Shown one piece after another: positions 1-7,159 of a DNA stretch of 10,402 bases; the stretch's first letter is position 1; each line of letters begins with the position of its first letter. Both the position numbers and the translations under genes were made by a program. This DNA is from Pseudorhodoplanes sp. (lineage in GTDB: Bacteria; Pseudomonadota; Alphaproteobacteria; Rhizobiales; Xanthobacteraceae), in assembly GCA_008933495.1 (NCBI GenBank), contig WBUW01000061.1, forward strand, positions 1 through 10,402. The letters run 5' to 3'. Below the pieces are notes generated by a model, which did not search any database, was not told where the DNA came from, and saw nothing but the letters and a program-made list of their open reading frames with translations.

Positions 1-1575
1 GTATTCGGCGATGTTGAGCATGCGCTGGATTTTCATGACCGTCTCGCGGTCGAATCCGGCTTCGACGATCTTGGCGACCGGCTCTTCGCCTTCCACCAGC
101 CGTTCGAGAATGGCGTCGAGCACCTCGTAGGGCGGCAGCGTGTCCTGATCGGTCTGGTCTTCGCGCAGCTCCGCCGTCGGCGGGCGCGTGAAGATATCTT
201 CCGGGATAACCGGACCGTCCGGCCCGAGCGCAAATTCGGGCTTCCAGGCGTTGCGCAGCCGCCCAAGACGATAGACCTGCGTCTTGTACAGGTCCTTTAC
301 GGGATTGAAGCCGCCATTCATGTCGCCGTAGAGCGTGGCATAGCCGACCGACATTTCGGACTTGTTGCCGGTGGTCACGACCATCAGTCCGAACTTGTTG
401 GAAATCGCCATGACGATCGTGCCGCGCGCCCGCGCCTGCAGGTTCTCCTCGGTGACGTCGCGCGGCAGGCCGGCAAAGAGCGGCGCCAGCGTTTTCTCGA
501 ATCCCTCGATCGCTTCGGCGATCGGCAATATGTCGTAATGCACGCCAAGCGCACGCGCGACCGTGGCGGCGTCGTCGCGCGACTCCTGCGAGGTGAATTT
601 GTAGGGCAGCATGATGCAGCGCACGCGATCCGCGCCCAGCGCATCGACCGCCATCGCCGCACACAACGCGGAATCGACGCCGCCCGACAATCCAAGCACG
701 ATGCCGGAGAATCCGTTCTTGGCCACATAGTCGCGCAGCCCGAAGACGCAGGCCGCATACGTCGCGCGGTCGCCCTCGTACAGGCTGGTCATGGGCCCGC
801 CCGTGCAGCGCCAGCCGGCCGGCGCGCGCTCCCAGTGCGTGAGCGCCAGATGCTCCGTGAACGAGGGAAACTGCACGGCGAGCGACGCATCCGCGTTGAG
901 CGCAAACGAACCGCCGTCGAAAACAAGCTCGTCCTGACCGCCGACCTGATTGCCGTAAAGGAGCGGCAGGCCGCTTTCCTTCACGCGCGCGACGGCGGCA
1001 TTGAGCCTTTCATCCACGGCCGTGCGGCGGTACGGCGAGCCGTTGGGAACCAGCAGGATTTCGCCGCCGGTCTCCACGATGCATTCGACCGGCTCGGGAC
1101 CCCAGATATCCTCGCAGATCGGAATGCCGATCCGCACGCCGCGGAAACTGACCGGGCCGGGCAACGGCCCCGCCGCAAAGACGCGCTTTTCGTCAAAGAC
1201 GCCGTAGTTCGGCAGATCCACCTTGTAGCGCAGCGCAGCGATCCGGCCGCCGTCGAGCAGCGCCGCCGCGTTATAGAGCCTGCCGCGATCGAGCCACGGC
1301 GTTCCGACGATGACGGCGGCACCGCCGTCCGCCGTCTCGCGCGCCAGCGCCTCGACCGCCTGCCGGCATGCGGCCTGGAATGCCGGCTTGAGCACGAGGT
1401 CCTCGGGCGGATAACCGGCGATGAACAGTTCCGGGAACAGCACGAGATCGGCGCCCTGCCGGCCGGCTTCCGCCCGCGCCCGGCGCACCTTCTCGGCATT
1501 GCCGGCGACGTCGCCGACGACCGGATTGAGCTGGGCAATCGCGATGGCCAGGCGATCGGCGGGGACAGCGGTCAT
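1..1575 (-). CDS. nadE: Glutamine-dependent NAD+ synthetase (3' end cut by window edge)
   Basis: Catalyses the last step of NAD+ synthesis: ATP-dependent amidation of deamido-NAD+ using ammonia released from glutamine, in the cytoplasm. The 525 visible residues show two domains. The N-terminal nitrilase-type glutaminase (about 10-260) has the Glu-Lys-Cys triad at E49 (FPELFIAGYPPEDL), K118 (YKVDLPNYG) and C154 (IPICEDIW). The C-terminal synthetase has the ATP-pyrophosphatase loop SGGVDS at 297-302 and further on the conserved TTGNKSEMSVGYATLYGDM stretch. The frame is open through base 1 and ends on MLNIAEY, so only a short C-terminal tail is missing. The ATG at 1575 is chosen because MTAVPADRLAIAIAQL starts directly at the first glutaminase strand; I see no good ribosome binding site. 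It lies 63 bases downstream of the barrel gene on the same strand. Family assignment is secure. Confidence 0.96.
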   Translation of the reverse strand, partial: MTAVPADRLAIAIAQLNPVVGDVAGNAEKVRRARAEAGRQGADLVLFPELFIAGYPPEDLVLKPAFQAACRQAVEALARETADGGAAVIVGTPWLDRGRLYNAAALLDGGRIAALRYKVDLPNYGVFDEKRVFAAGPLPGPVSFRGVRIGIPICEDIWGPEPVECIVETGGEILLVPNGSPYRRTAVDERLNAAVARVKESGLPLLYGNQVGGQDELVFDGGSFALNADASLAVQFPSFTEHLALTHWERAPAGWRCTGGPMTSLYEGDRATYAACVFGLRDYVAKNGFSGIVLGLSGGVDSALCAAMAVDALGADRVRCIMLPYKFTSQESRDDAATVARALGVHYDILPIAEAIEGFEKTLAPLFAGLPRDVTEENLQARARGTIVMAISNKFGLMVVTTGNKSEMSVGYATLYGDMNGGFNPVKDLYKTQVYRLGRLRNAWKPEFALGPDGPVIPEDIFTRPPTAELREDQTDQDTLPPYEVLDAILERLVEGEEPVAKIVEAGFDRETVMKIQRMLNIAEY

Positions 1576-1638
1576 GCGAGGTGATCTAGCGCGCACAGAC
1601 CCGGACCGCAATTGACTTGCGATCGTCGTTCGAGCCGG

Positions 1639-2673
1639 TCAGGAGCCGCGCCCGGTGCGATAGGGGCCGAACCTGAAAGTGCCCTGAACGAACACGCCAT
1701 AGACTTCGGTCGTCCAGTCGACCGGTTGGGCGGCGGAGTTCGTATTCACGACATTGCCCTCGAAATGCGTCAGCCCTCCGGTTTCCATCCGCCAGTAGCG
1801 GCCGCCGACGGCGACTTTCACGTCGTGGCTCACCGCGTATGACAGCGCGGCTTCGAGCTGGAAGCCATGCCCCTTCCCGTCCTCGGGAATGGCGCCCCGG
1901 AAATCGCCGGTCGCGGTTCCGATCCGCAGCCAATGGCTGTCGGCACCATCGAGGCTCACGACCGGCAGATAGGCGCCATCCAGGCGCAGCAGCAGCCGGT
2001 CGGACAGCTTGATGTCGGCGTCGGCACCGATGCGCAGCGAGTGGAAAATGTTGTCCTGCGTGATGACGCGGATCGTGTCCGCAACGCCGCCGGCGCAGAC
2101 GCTGCCGTTCGTGGCGACCTGGACGCAGCCATAGGCGTTCACCTGCTCCTCGAAATAATGATAGCCGGCGAACGCCCCGAGGCGGAAACTCGGATGCCGG
2201 ATCAGGTTGAAGCCGGCATCAATGCTGCCATACAGCATCTGGCCGCGCCGCTGATCGCTCAGGGTGCTCGAATAGGGCGTGATCGTGGGAGGGAAATCCT
2301 CGTCATTGAGTTCCCCGCGCGGAACGATGCCGCCGCCGAGATAGCCCTTCAGGTACAGCCCGCTGGTGTGGTCGGCGCGGCCGAATCCCTCAAAGGTGTG
2401 TCCGTGCAGCCCGTCATAGGTCAGGCGCGAGACGAGCGCGGTACCGGCGATGTTGTAGAGGTCCTTGGCGGTCTTGCCGACGCTGAACCAGTAACGGGCG
2501 CCGAATTCGCCTTCGATCACGGGAACGGGCGGACGCGGCGCAAAGTGGCGGACCGGCGGCGCGGGACGCGAGAAGTCCGGCCATTGCGGATCGGCTGCGC
2601 GCGCATCCTGCATGCCGGCCAGGACCAGCAAGCCCGCAAGAAATCCGGCCGCGACATGTCCTGTCGGCGCCAC
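1639..2673 (-). CDS. Secreted outer-membrane beta-barrel protein, omptin-like (possible outer-membrane aspartyl-type protease)
   Basis: A 344-residue protein with a GTG start fixed by a strong ribosome binding site. A signal peptide (hydrophobic core about 7-20, ARA cleavage site, cut near residue 26) leads into a Pro-rich linker (29-52) and then alternating amphipathic aromatic/Gly-rich strands up to VQGTFRF (329-335), typical of an outer-membrane barrel. Nine residues follow the last Phe, which is unusual because such barrels normally end on Phe. Omptins (OmpT, Pla) use an Asp-x-Asp pair and an Asp-x-His pair near the cell surface, about 125 residues apart. Here LNDEDF gives D124/D126 and GADSHW gives D245/H247, 119 residues from D126 to D245. 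The stretch before the second pair (PSFRLGAFAGYHYFE) also resembles omptins. C183 and C193 could form a loop disulfide. Barrel and secretion are well supported; protease function is an inference, and a non-catalytic porin-like barrel is the alternative. Confidence 0.82.
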   Translation of the reverse strand: MAPTGHVAAGFLAGLLVLAGMQDARAADPQWPDFSRPAPPVRHFAPRPPVPVIEGEFGARYWFSVGKTAKDLYNIAGTALVSRLTYDGLHGHTFEGFGRADHTSGLYLKGYLGGGIVPRGELNDEDFPPTITPYSSTLSDQRRGQMLYGSIDAGFNLIRHPSFRLGAFAGYHYFEEQVNAYGCVQVATNGSVCAGGVADTIRVITQDNIFHSLRIGADADIKLSDRLLLRLDGAYLPVVSLDGADSHWLRIGTATGDFRGAIPEDGKGHGFQLEAALSYAVSHDVKVAVGGRYWRMETGGLTHFEGNVVNTNSAAQPVDWTTEVYGVFVQGTFRFGPYRTGRGS

Positions 2674-2678
2674 GATCG

Positions 2679-2685
2679 CCTCCCC
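2679..2685 (-). promoter_or_regulatory. Ribosome binding site of the barrel gene
   Basis: GGGGAGG lies 5 bases before a GTG codon on the minus strand. It decides the GTG at 2673 as the start, which in turn gives a complete signal peptide. No ATG in this frame would keep that signal peptide. Confidence 0.8.
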
Positions 2686-2758
2686 AGCTCATCGTTGGCG
2701 CGCGGGCGTTGCTTCAGGCCCAGCAGGAAATCGGAACACGCGCGCCGTTACGCGCGTC

Positions 2759-2775
2759 CAATTTGATTCAAATTG
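2759..2775. promoter_or_regulatory. Perfect 17-bp palindrome upstream of the barrel gene (candidate operator)
   Basis: CAATTTGA T TCAAATTG: two 8-base arms around one central base, in an AT-rich island inside otherwise very GC-rich sequence. It lies 86 bases upstream of the barrel gene's GTG, in the only gap where that gene's promoter can be. A TTGAAA hexamer follows in the same island when read on the minus strand. The size and symmetry suit a dimeric repressor, but I do not recognise the regulator; it is not the Irr box I know. Confidence 0.45.
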
Positions 2776-2802
2776 TTTTCAATTCCTTGCCGCCGGAAAG
2801 AT

Positions 2803-2823
2803 CGCCCGGGCGGTGACCGGGCG
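2803..2823 (-). terminator. Candidate terminator hairpin after the DAHP synthase gene
   Basis: On the minus strand CGCCCGG pairs with CCGGGCG around a 7-base loop, followed by ATCTTTCC. It lies about 60 bases past the DAHP synthase stop and before the barrel gene's putative promoter. The T-run is weak, so intrinsic termination is uncertain. Confidence 0.35.
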
Positions 2824-2825
2824 TA

Positions 2826-2859
2826 GCGTTAACGTCCCGTGAGCGCACGGCGTTAACGC
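2826..2859. repeat. Inverted pair of GCGTTAACG motifs
   Basis: GCGTTAACG at 2826-2834 and CGTTAACGC at 2851-2859 form a perfect 9-base inverted repeat with 16 bases between the arms. Each arm contains the self-complementary CGTTAACG, so the pair is also a direct repeat 24 bases apart. It lies in the 210-base gap between the DAHP synthase stop and the barrel gene. The spacing of the TTAA cores (20 bases) does not fit a CtrA box. It could be a regulator site or part of the 3' end structure. Confidence 0.4.
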
Positions 2860-2883
2860 GACGTAACGGCGTGAACCGGCCGG

Positions 2884-4272
2884 TCAGAGGCCGGCGGCGG
2901 CGGGAAGCGGCTTCGCCTTCGCCGCCCGTTCCTTCTTGAGAAGCTCCGCGAGCAGGAACGCCAGATCGATCGATTGTTCGGCGTTCAGGCGTGGATCGCA
3001 GAAGGTGTGGTAGCGATCATTGAGATCGGCATCGGTGATGGCGCGGGCGCCGCCGGTGCACTCGGTGACGTTCTGTCCGGTCATTTCCAGATGCACGCCG
3101 CCCGCATAGGTGCCCTCGGCGGCGTGGACGGCGAAGAAATCCTTCACCTCCGCCAGGATGCGGTCGAACGGCCGCGTCTTGAAGCCGCTCGCCGACGTAA
3201 TGGTGTTGCCGTGCATCGGGTCGCACGACCAGACGACCGTGCGGCCCTCACGCTTGACGGCGCGCACCAGCGCCGGGAGATGCTCGCCGACCCTGTCGTT
3301 GCCGAACCGCCCGATCAGGGTCAACCGGCCGGAATCGTTATCGGGGTTGAGAATGTCGATCAGCCTGATCAGCTCGTCGGCCTTGAGCGAGGGGCCGCAT
3401 TTGAGGCCGATCGGATTTTTGATGCCGCGGCAATATTCGACATGGGCATGGTCGGGCTGGCGGGTGCGATCGCCGATCCAGACCATGTGGCCGGAGGTCG
3501 CGTACCAGTCGCCGGATGTGGAATCGATGCGCGTCATGGCCTCTTCGAAGCCGAGCAGCAGCGCTTCATGGCTCGTATAGATATCGGTCGAGCGCAGCTC
3601 GGGGTGGCTTTCGAGGTCGAGACCGCAGGCGCGCATGAAAACGAGCGTCTCCGAAATGCGGTCGGCCAGTTCCATGTAGCGGCGCGACTGCGGCGAATCC
3701 TTCACGAAGCCGAGCATCCATTGATGCACGCTCGCCAGGTTGGCGTAGCCGCCATGCGCGAAGGCGCGCAGCAGGTTGAGCGTCGCGGCCGCCTGCCGGT
3801 AGGCCTCGATCATGCGGCGCGGTTCGGGTGTGCGCGCCTCGGCCGTGAAATCGATGCCGTTAACGATGTCGCCGCGATAGCTCGGCAGCTCGACGCCATC
3901 ACGCTTTTCGGTCGGCGAGGAACGCGGCTTGGCGAACTGGCCGGCAATGCGTCCCACCTTCACCACCGGCGAACCGCCGGCAAAGGTGAGCACGACCGCC
4001 ATCTGCAGGAAGACCCGGAAGAAGTCGCGAATATTGTTGGGCCCGTGCTCGGCGAAGCTTTCCGCGCAGTCGCCGCCCTGCAGCAAGAACGCCTCGCCGG
4101 CCGCCACGCGCGCCAGCGCCTTTTTCAGGTTGCGCGCCTCGCCGGCAAAGACCAGCGGCGGAAAGGTGGACAATTGCTTCTCGACCGTGGCCAGCGCGGC
4201 CTTGTCCGGATATTCGGGAACCTGGACCACCGGTTTTCCCCGCCAGCTCTCGGGTGTCCAACGCTCGGGCAC
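2884..4272 (-). CDS. aroG: Class II 3-deoxy-7-phosphoheptulonate (DAHP) synthase
   Basis: Condenses phosphoenolpyruvate with erythrose-4-phosphate, the first committed step of aromatic amino acid synthesis, in the cytoplasm. The 462-residue length fits the class II (plant/Mycobacterium-like) type. Metal-site residues are visible: C69 in GGDCAESF, H354 in CDPMHGNT, E396 in HLEMTGQN and D426 in FCDPRLN. The last three have the same spacing (42 and 30 residues) as the Mn ligands I recall for the M. tuberculosis enzyme. Other family blocks are RIAGQFAKPRS and CRGIKNPIGLKCGPS. The open frame extends 30 codons further upstream to an ATG at 4362, but the GTG at 4272 has an AAGGAG ribosome site and gives the usual N-terminus (PERWTPESW). 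It follows gor after 120 bases. The symbol varies between annotations (aroG, aroF, aroH). Confidence 0.96.
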   Translation of the reverse strand: MPERWTPESWRGKPVVQVPEYPDKAALATVEKQLSTFPPLVFAGEARNLKKALARVAAGEAFLLQGGDCAESFAEHGPNNIRDFFRVFLQMAVVLTFAGGSPVVKVGRIAGQFAKPRSSPTEKRDGVELPSYRGDIVNGIDFTAEARTPEPRRMIEAYRQAAATLNLLRAFAHGGYANLASVHQWMLGFVKDSPQSRRYMELADRISETLVFMRACGLDLESHPELRSTDIYTSHEALLLGFEEAMTRIDSTSGDWYATSGHMVWIGDRTRQPDHAHVEYCRGIKNPIGLKCGPSLKADELIRLIDILNPDNDSGRLTLIGRFGNDRVGEHLPALVRAVKREGRTVVWSCDPMHGNTITSASGFKTRPFDRILAEVKDFFAVHAAEGTYAGGVHLEMTGQNVTECTGGARAITDADLNDRYHTFCDPRLNAEQSIDLAFLLAELLKKERAAKAKPLPAAAGL

Positions 4273-4278
4273 AACACT

Positions 4279-4284
4279 CTCCTT
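4279..4284 (-). promoter_or_regulatory. Ribosome binding site of the DAHP synthase gene
   Basis: AAGGAG, 6 bases before the GTG at 4272 on the minus strand. It selects this GTG over the upstream in-frame ATG at 4362, whose extension is low-complexity and has no family resemblance. Confidence 0.8.
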
Positions 4285-4326
4285 GCAGCACCGGGCGCGG
4301 CCCCGGGGACCGCGCGGAATGGGCGG

Positions 4327-4332
4327 GTTATA
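4327..4332 (-). promoter_or_regulatory. Possible -10 element upstream of the DAHP synthase gene
   Basis: TATAAC on the minus strand, 54 bases before the GTG start in the 120-base gor-aroG gap. The best hexamer 17 bases upstream (TGGCCA) is a poor -35 match. This would let the gene be transcribed apart from gor, but support is thin. Confidence 0.25.
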
Positions 4333-4392
4333 GCGGGCCTTGCCGGCGATGGCCACCGGCACGCAAGGACGGCGAAAACCGCGCCGAACCGG

Positions 4393-5778
4393 CTATTCCG
4401 CCGCTTCGCGGGTATAGCTCGCCGCCTTCTCGCGCAAGGTGACGAGTTCCTCGGCGGCGGTCGGGTGGACGGCCATGACGGCGTCGAAATCGGCCTTGGT
4501 CGCCTTCATTTTCACGGCAATGCCGACCAACTGGATCATCTCGCCGGCCTCCGGCCCGACGATATGGCAGCCGACCACGCGGTCGCTGTCCGCGTCGACG
4601 ACGAGCTTGAAGAAGGAGCGCGTGTCGCGCGCGGCCACCGTCGCCTTCATCGGACGGAACGTGGTCTTGTAAATGTCCACCCGCGCGTAACGCTCCCTGG
4701 CCTGGCTCTCGGTCAGACCGATGACCCCGACCTCCGGCTCGGAAAAGACCGCGCTCGGGATATCGCTGTGATCGACCGCGATCTTCCTGCCGCCGAAAAC
4801 CGTGTCCGCGAAGGCATGGCCCTCGCGGATCGCAACCGGGGTCAGCGCCACGCGGTCGGTCACGTCGCCGACCGCGTAGATATGCGGCGCCGAAGTCCGC
4901 GAATAGGCGTTGACGACAATCGCCCCGCGCTCATCGAGCCGCACGCCGGCTTTGTCGAGCCCCAGCCCCGCCACGTTGGGACGCCGGCCGGTCGCGAACA
5001 GGATCTGGTCGTAGGTCGCCGATTCATGGTCGGAGAATTGAGCGCACAGCCCGTGGTCGGTCTTTTCGATCGCCTCCACGATCCGGCGGGTGAGAATTTT
5101 GATCCCGCGCGTGGTCATTTCGGCGCGCAGATGCTCGCGCACGTCGTCGTCAAAGCCGCGCAGAATATTTTCGCCGCGGTAAACGAGCGTCACCTCGGAC
5201 CCGAGCCCGTTGAAGATGCCGGCAAACTCGACGGCGATATAGCCGCCGCCCTGGATCAGGATGCGTTTGGGCAATTCCGGCAGGTCGAGCGTTTCGTTCG
5301 AGGTGATGACATGCTCGCGTCCGGCGATATCGGCGCCGAGCGACGGCCAGGCCCCGGTCGCAATCAGGATATGCCGCGCGCGCACGATCTCCCCGGTCGC
5401 GACGAGGCGCACCTCGTGCGGGCCTTCGAGCACCGCGCGGCTGCGGACGATTTCAACCTTGGCGCGCTCGAGATTGGCGACATAGGCCGCTTCCAGCCGG
5501 GCGGTCTCGCGATTCTTGTTGTCGATCAGCGTTGCCCAGTCGAAGTGCGGCTCGGGCAGCGTCCAGCCATAGCCGGCCGCGTCCTCGAATTCGCCGGCGA
5601 AACGGGATGCATAGACGAGCAGCTTCTTGGGCACGCAACCGCGGATCACGCAGGTCCCGCCGACCCGATACTCCTCGGCGATTATGACGCTGGCGCCGTA
5701 GCCACTGGCGATCCGTGCGGCGCGCACGCCGCCGGAGCCGGCACCAATCACGAACAGATCAACCTCGCGCGCGGCCAT
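4393..5778 (-). CDS. gor: Glutathione-disulfide reductase
   Basis: Cytoplasmic FAD flavoenzyme that reduces oxidised glutathione with NADPH. The 461 residues are full length for the family. In order: the FAD-binding GAGSGG at 12-17; the redox-active pair C43/C48 in GGTCVIRGCVPKK; the NADPH-binding GGGYIAVEFAG from residue 177 with R201 and R207 in VYRGENILR, arginines that favour NADPH over NADH; the second FAD motif in YAVGDVTDR; and a C-terminal dimerisation domain with the catalytic H438/E443 pair in HPTAAEE. The CVIRGC spacing and these arginines separate it from lipoamide dehydrogenase and mercuric reductase. It lies 33 bases downstream of the DUF2059 gene, so the two are probably co-transcribed with rpiA. 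The ribosome site is weak, but the ATG begins exactly at the Rossmann fold. Confidence 0.96.
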   Translation of the reverse strand: MAAREVDLFVIGAGSGGVRAARIASGYGASVIIAEEYRVGGTCVIRGCVPKKLLVYASRFAGEFEDAAGYGWTLPEPHFDWATLIDNKNRETARLEAAYVANLERAKVEIVRSRAVLEGPHEVRLVATGEIVRARHILIATGAWPSLGADIAGREHVITSNETLDLPELPKRILIQGGGYIAVEFAGIFNGLGSEVTLVYRGENILRGFDDDVREHLRAEMTTRGIKILTRRIVEAIEKTDHGLCAQFSDHESATYDQILFATGRRPNVAGLGLDKAGVRLDERGAIVVNAYSRTSAPHIYAVGDVTDRVALTPVAIREGHAFADTVFGGRKIAVDHSDIPSAVFSEPEVGVIGLTESQARERYARVDIYKTTFRPMKATVAARDTRSFFKLVVDADSDRVVGCHIVGPEAGEMIQLVGIAVKMKATKADFDAVMAVHPTAAEELVTLREKAASYTREAAE

Positions 5779-5807
5779 CTCACGCCCGGCGCGATAACGG
5801 CGCCGCC

Positions 5808-5828
5808 AGGGTCACAGATTGTGACCCT
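5808..5828. repeat. Perfect 9-bp-arm palindrome over the DUF2059 stop codon
   Basis: AGGGTCACA (5808-5816) and TGTGACCCT (5820-5828) are exact inverted arms around the 3-base spacer GAT. The left arm contains the DUF2059 stop codon (TGA on the minus strand at 5814-5812), so the hairpin spans the gene end in the 33-base gap before gor. No T-run follows. It may stabilise or process the mRNA or couple DUF2059 and gor expression; as DNA it could be a protein site. Confidence 0.5.
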
Positions 5829-6321
5829 TCTTCTTCATCTCGTTGCGGAACTTCGCCATCACCTCTTCGGCCAGACGGTTGCTCCAGTCCTGGGCGCGGG
5901 TGAGAGCCTGTTCCACGAAATTGGCTTCCTCGATCAGCAGCTTCTTTCCGAGCGGCGCCTTGAAGAAGGCGAGCAGGTCCTTGAGCTCCTGCTCGGTGAA
6001 GCGCGATGCATAAAGCCGCGCGGTGTCCTCGCGCAGTTCCTCGAATTTCGGCGCAAGCTGGGTACGCAGCGCCGTGGCGGTATCGTTGAGTTCCTTCTGC
6101 AGGTTCGGGCTCTGCTGCAGCAGGACATTCTTCACCTGCTCGACCACGCCGGGCACGATCGGCTCGAACATCGTGAGCGAGCCCTTGACGACGAGAATTT
6201 CCTTTGCCGTTGCGACGGCGGCGGCCGAGGGCTGCTGCGCGGACGCAGGCGCCACGAATGCGACGCCGATCATCGCCGCAATTGCGAAGCTCGCGGCCCG
6301 GAATTTACAACACAATTTCAT
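5812..6321 (-). CDS. Secreted DUF2059-family protein
   Basis: A 169-residue exported protein of unknown function. The start at 6321 is set by AGGGAG seven bases upstream and yields a clear signal peptide: basic N-terminus (MKLCCKFR), hydrophobic segment about 9-24 and an ASA cleavage site after residue 28. The mature part is alpha-helical, Lys/Glu-rich and contains the DUF2059 hallmark around 104-129 (YASRFTEQELKDLLAFFK followed by APLGKKLL). It ends in the basic MKKKGHNL. It is expected in the periplasm. It lies 28 bases downstream of rpiA and 33 bases upstream of gor, so it is very likely in their transcript, an arrangement I recall as common in this bacterial order. That co-location is the only clue to function and does not prove a role in redox or sugar metabolism. 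The two Cys (4, 5) are in the signal peptide and not a lipobox. Confidence 0.9.
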   Translation of the reverse strand: MKLCCKFRAASFAIAAMIGVAFVAPASAQQPSAAAVATAKEILVVKGSLTMFEPIVPGVVEQVKNVLLQQSPNLQKELNDTATALRTQLAPKFEELREDTARLYASRFTEQELKDLLAFFKAPLGKKLLIEEANFVEQALTRAQDWSNRLAEEVMAKFRNEMKKKGHNL

Positions 6322-6328
6322 GACAAAG

Positions 6329-6334
6329 CTCCCT
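6329..6334 (-). promoter_or_regulatory. Ribosome binding site of the DUF2059 gene
   Basis: AGGGAG lies 7 bases before the ATG at 6321 on the minus strand, inside the 28-base gap after rpiA. The open frame continues upstream to 6630, but that extension runs antisense-like through rpiA and would destroy the signal peptide. Confidence 0.75.
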
Positions 6335-6349
6335 GTAAAACCGTACGCG

Positions 6350-7048
6350 TCAGCGCCGCTCGACCACCCGCACGCCCTGCGGACCAGCAAGGATGACGGC
6401 ATTTGCAAGCCCGATGAACAAACCGTGCTCGACCACGCCCGGAATGGACGCGAGCCGGCCCGCAAGCTGTGGCGGATCGTCGATGCGCCGGAGGGCGGCA
6501 TCGAGGATGAAGTGACCTCCATCCGTGACGAAAGCATGGCCATCCTTGCCCTTGCGCAGGACCAATTCGGGCGAATCGGCCGAAAGGCCGGCCGCTTTTG
6601 CCACGCCAAGGCGGGTCGCCGCCAGACCAAACGGCATAATTTCGATCGGCAGGGGGAAACGGCCCAGATGCGGAACCCATTTCGACTCGTCGGCGATCAC
6701 GATCATGCGTTCGGAGGCCGCGGCCACGATCTTTTCGCGCAGCAGCGCCCCGCCTCCGCCCTTGATCAGGTTCAAGTCGGGGTCGATTTCGTCCGCTCCG
6801 TCCACGGTCAGATCGAGCGCCGCGATTTCATCCAACGTCGTGAGCCTGAGGCCGCATTGTTCGGCCTGGATCCGGGTCGTCTCCGAGGTAGGCACGCAGA
6901 CGACGTCCAGCCCCGCCGTCGCCTTTTCGCCAAGAAGTTCGACGAAATGACGGGCGGTCGATCCGGTCCCCAGCCCGAGCCGCATGCCCGAATGCACCCA
7001 ATCGAGCGCGCGCGCGGCCGCCTGACGTTTCAGGGTCTCGGAATCCAT
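6350..7048 (-). CDS. rpiA: Ribose-5-phosphate isomerase A
   Basis: Interconverts ribose-5-phosphate and ribulose-5-phosphate in the non-oxidative pentose phosphate pathway, in the cytoplasm. The 232 residues match the family's usual length. Visible motifs: the phosphate-binding GLGTGST at 25-31, DGADE at 83-87 (D83 and D86), KGGGGALLREK at 96-106 with K96 and the catalytic E105, and GVVEHGLF near the C-terminus. The ATG at 7048 (MDSETLKRQAAARAL) is chosen because family members start about here; the frame stays open to 7231, but the extra 61 residues are low-complexity and unlike any RpiA. No convincing ribosome site is seen, so the start is less certain than the identity. It heads the minus-strand run rpiA-DUF2059-gor-aroG and is divergent from gph across 207 bases. 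Confidence 0.95.
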   Translation of the reverse strand: MDSETLKRQAAARALDWVHSGMRLGLGTGSTARHFVELLGEKATAGLDVVCVPTSETTRIQAEQCGLRLTTLDEIAALDLTVDGADEIDPDLNLIKGGGGALLREKIVAAASERMIVIADESKWVPHLGRFPLPIEIMPFGLAATRLGVAKAAGLSADSPELVLRKGKDGHAFVTDGGHFILDAALRRIDDPPQLAGRLASIPGVVEHGLFIGLANAVILAGPQGVRVVERR

Positions 7049-7159
7049 GGTGTCCGGGGTGCTGGCTTTCGAAACGGCGCCGATCTGGCGCCCTTGTGCC
7101 CGGGAACAGCCCGGCAATGCAAGCCCTGACGATCCCCGCCCGGCTGCGGCCGGCGCCTT

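Noticed and set aside
538..1584. A 348-codon plus-strand open frame opposite nadE
   Set aside because: It is antisense to an intact nadE with complete catalytic motifs; composition is that of a mirror frame.
1867..2766. A 299-codon plus-strand open frame opposite the barrel gene
   Set aside because: The minus-strand gene has a ribosome site, signal peptide and barrel strands; the plus frame has none of these.
2826..2859. CtrA box formed by the two GTTAAC motifs
   Set aside because: The TTAA cores are 20 bases apart, not seven, so the consensus is not met.
4327..4360. GC-rich stem (GCCGG with CCGGC) between gor and the DAHP synthase as a terminator
   Set aside because: The stem has a wobble pair and no T-run; such short GC stems are expected by chance in this composition.
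2974..6396. A 1140-codon open frame on the plus strand
   Set aside because: It lies antisense to the DAHP synthase, gor and DUF2059 genes, which have full family motifs. Its translation is Arg/Ala/Asp/His-rich with no recognisable domain, as expected for a GC-rich mirror frame.
6023..7129. A 368-codon plus-strand open frame opposite rpiA and DUF2059
   Set aside because: Antisense to two genes with clear motifs and spanning their junction; no domain seen.
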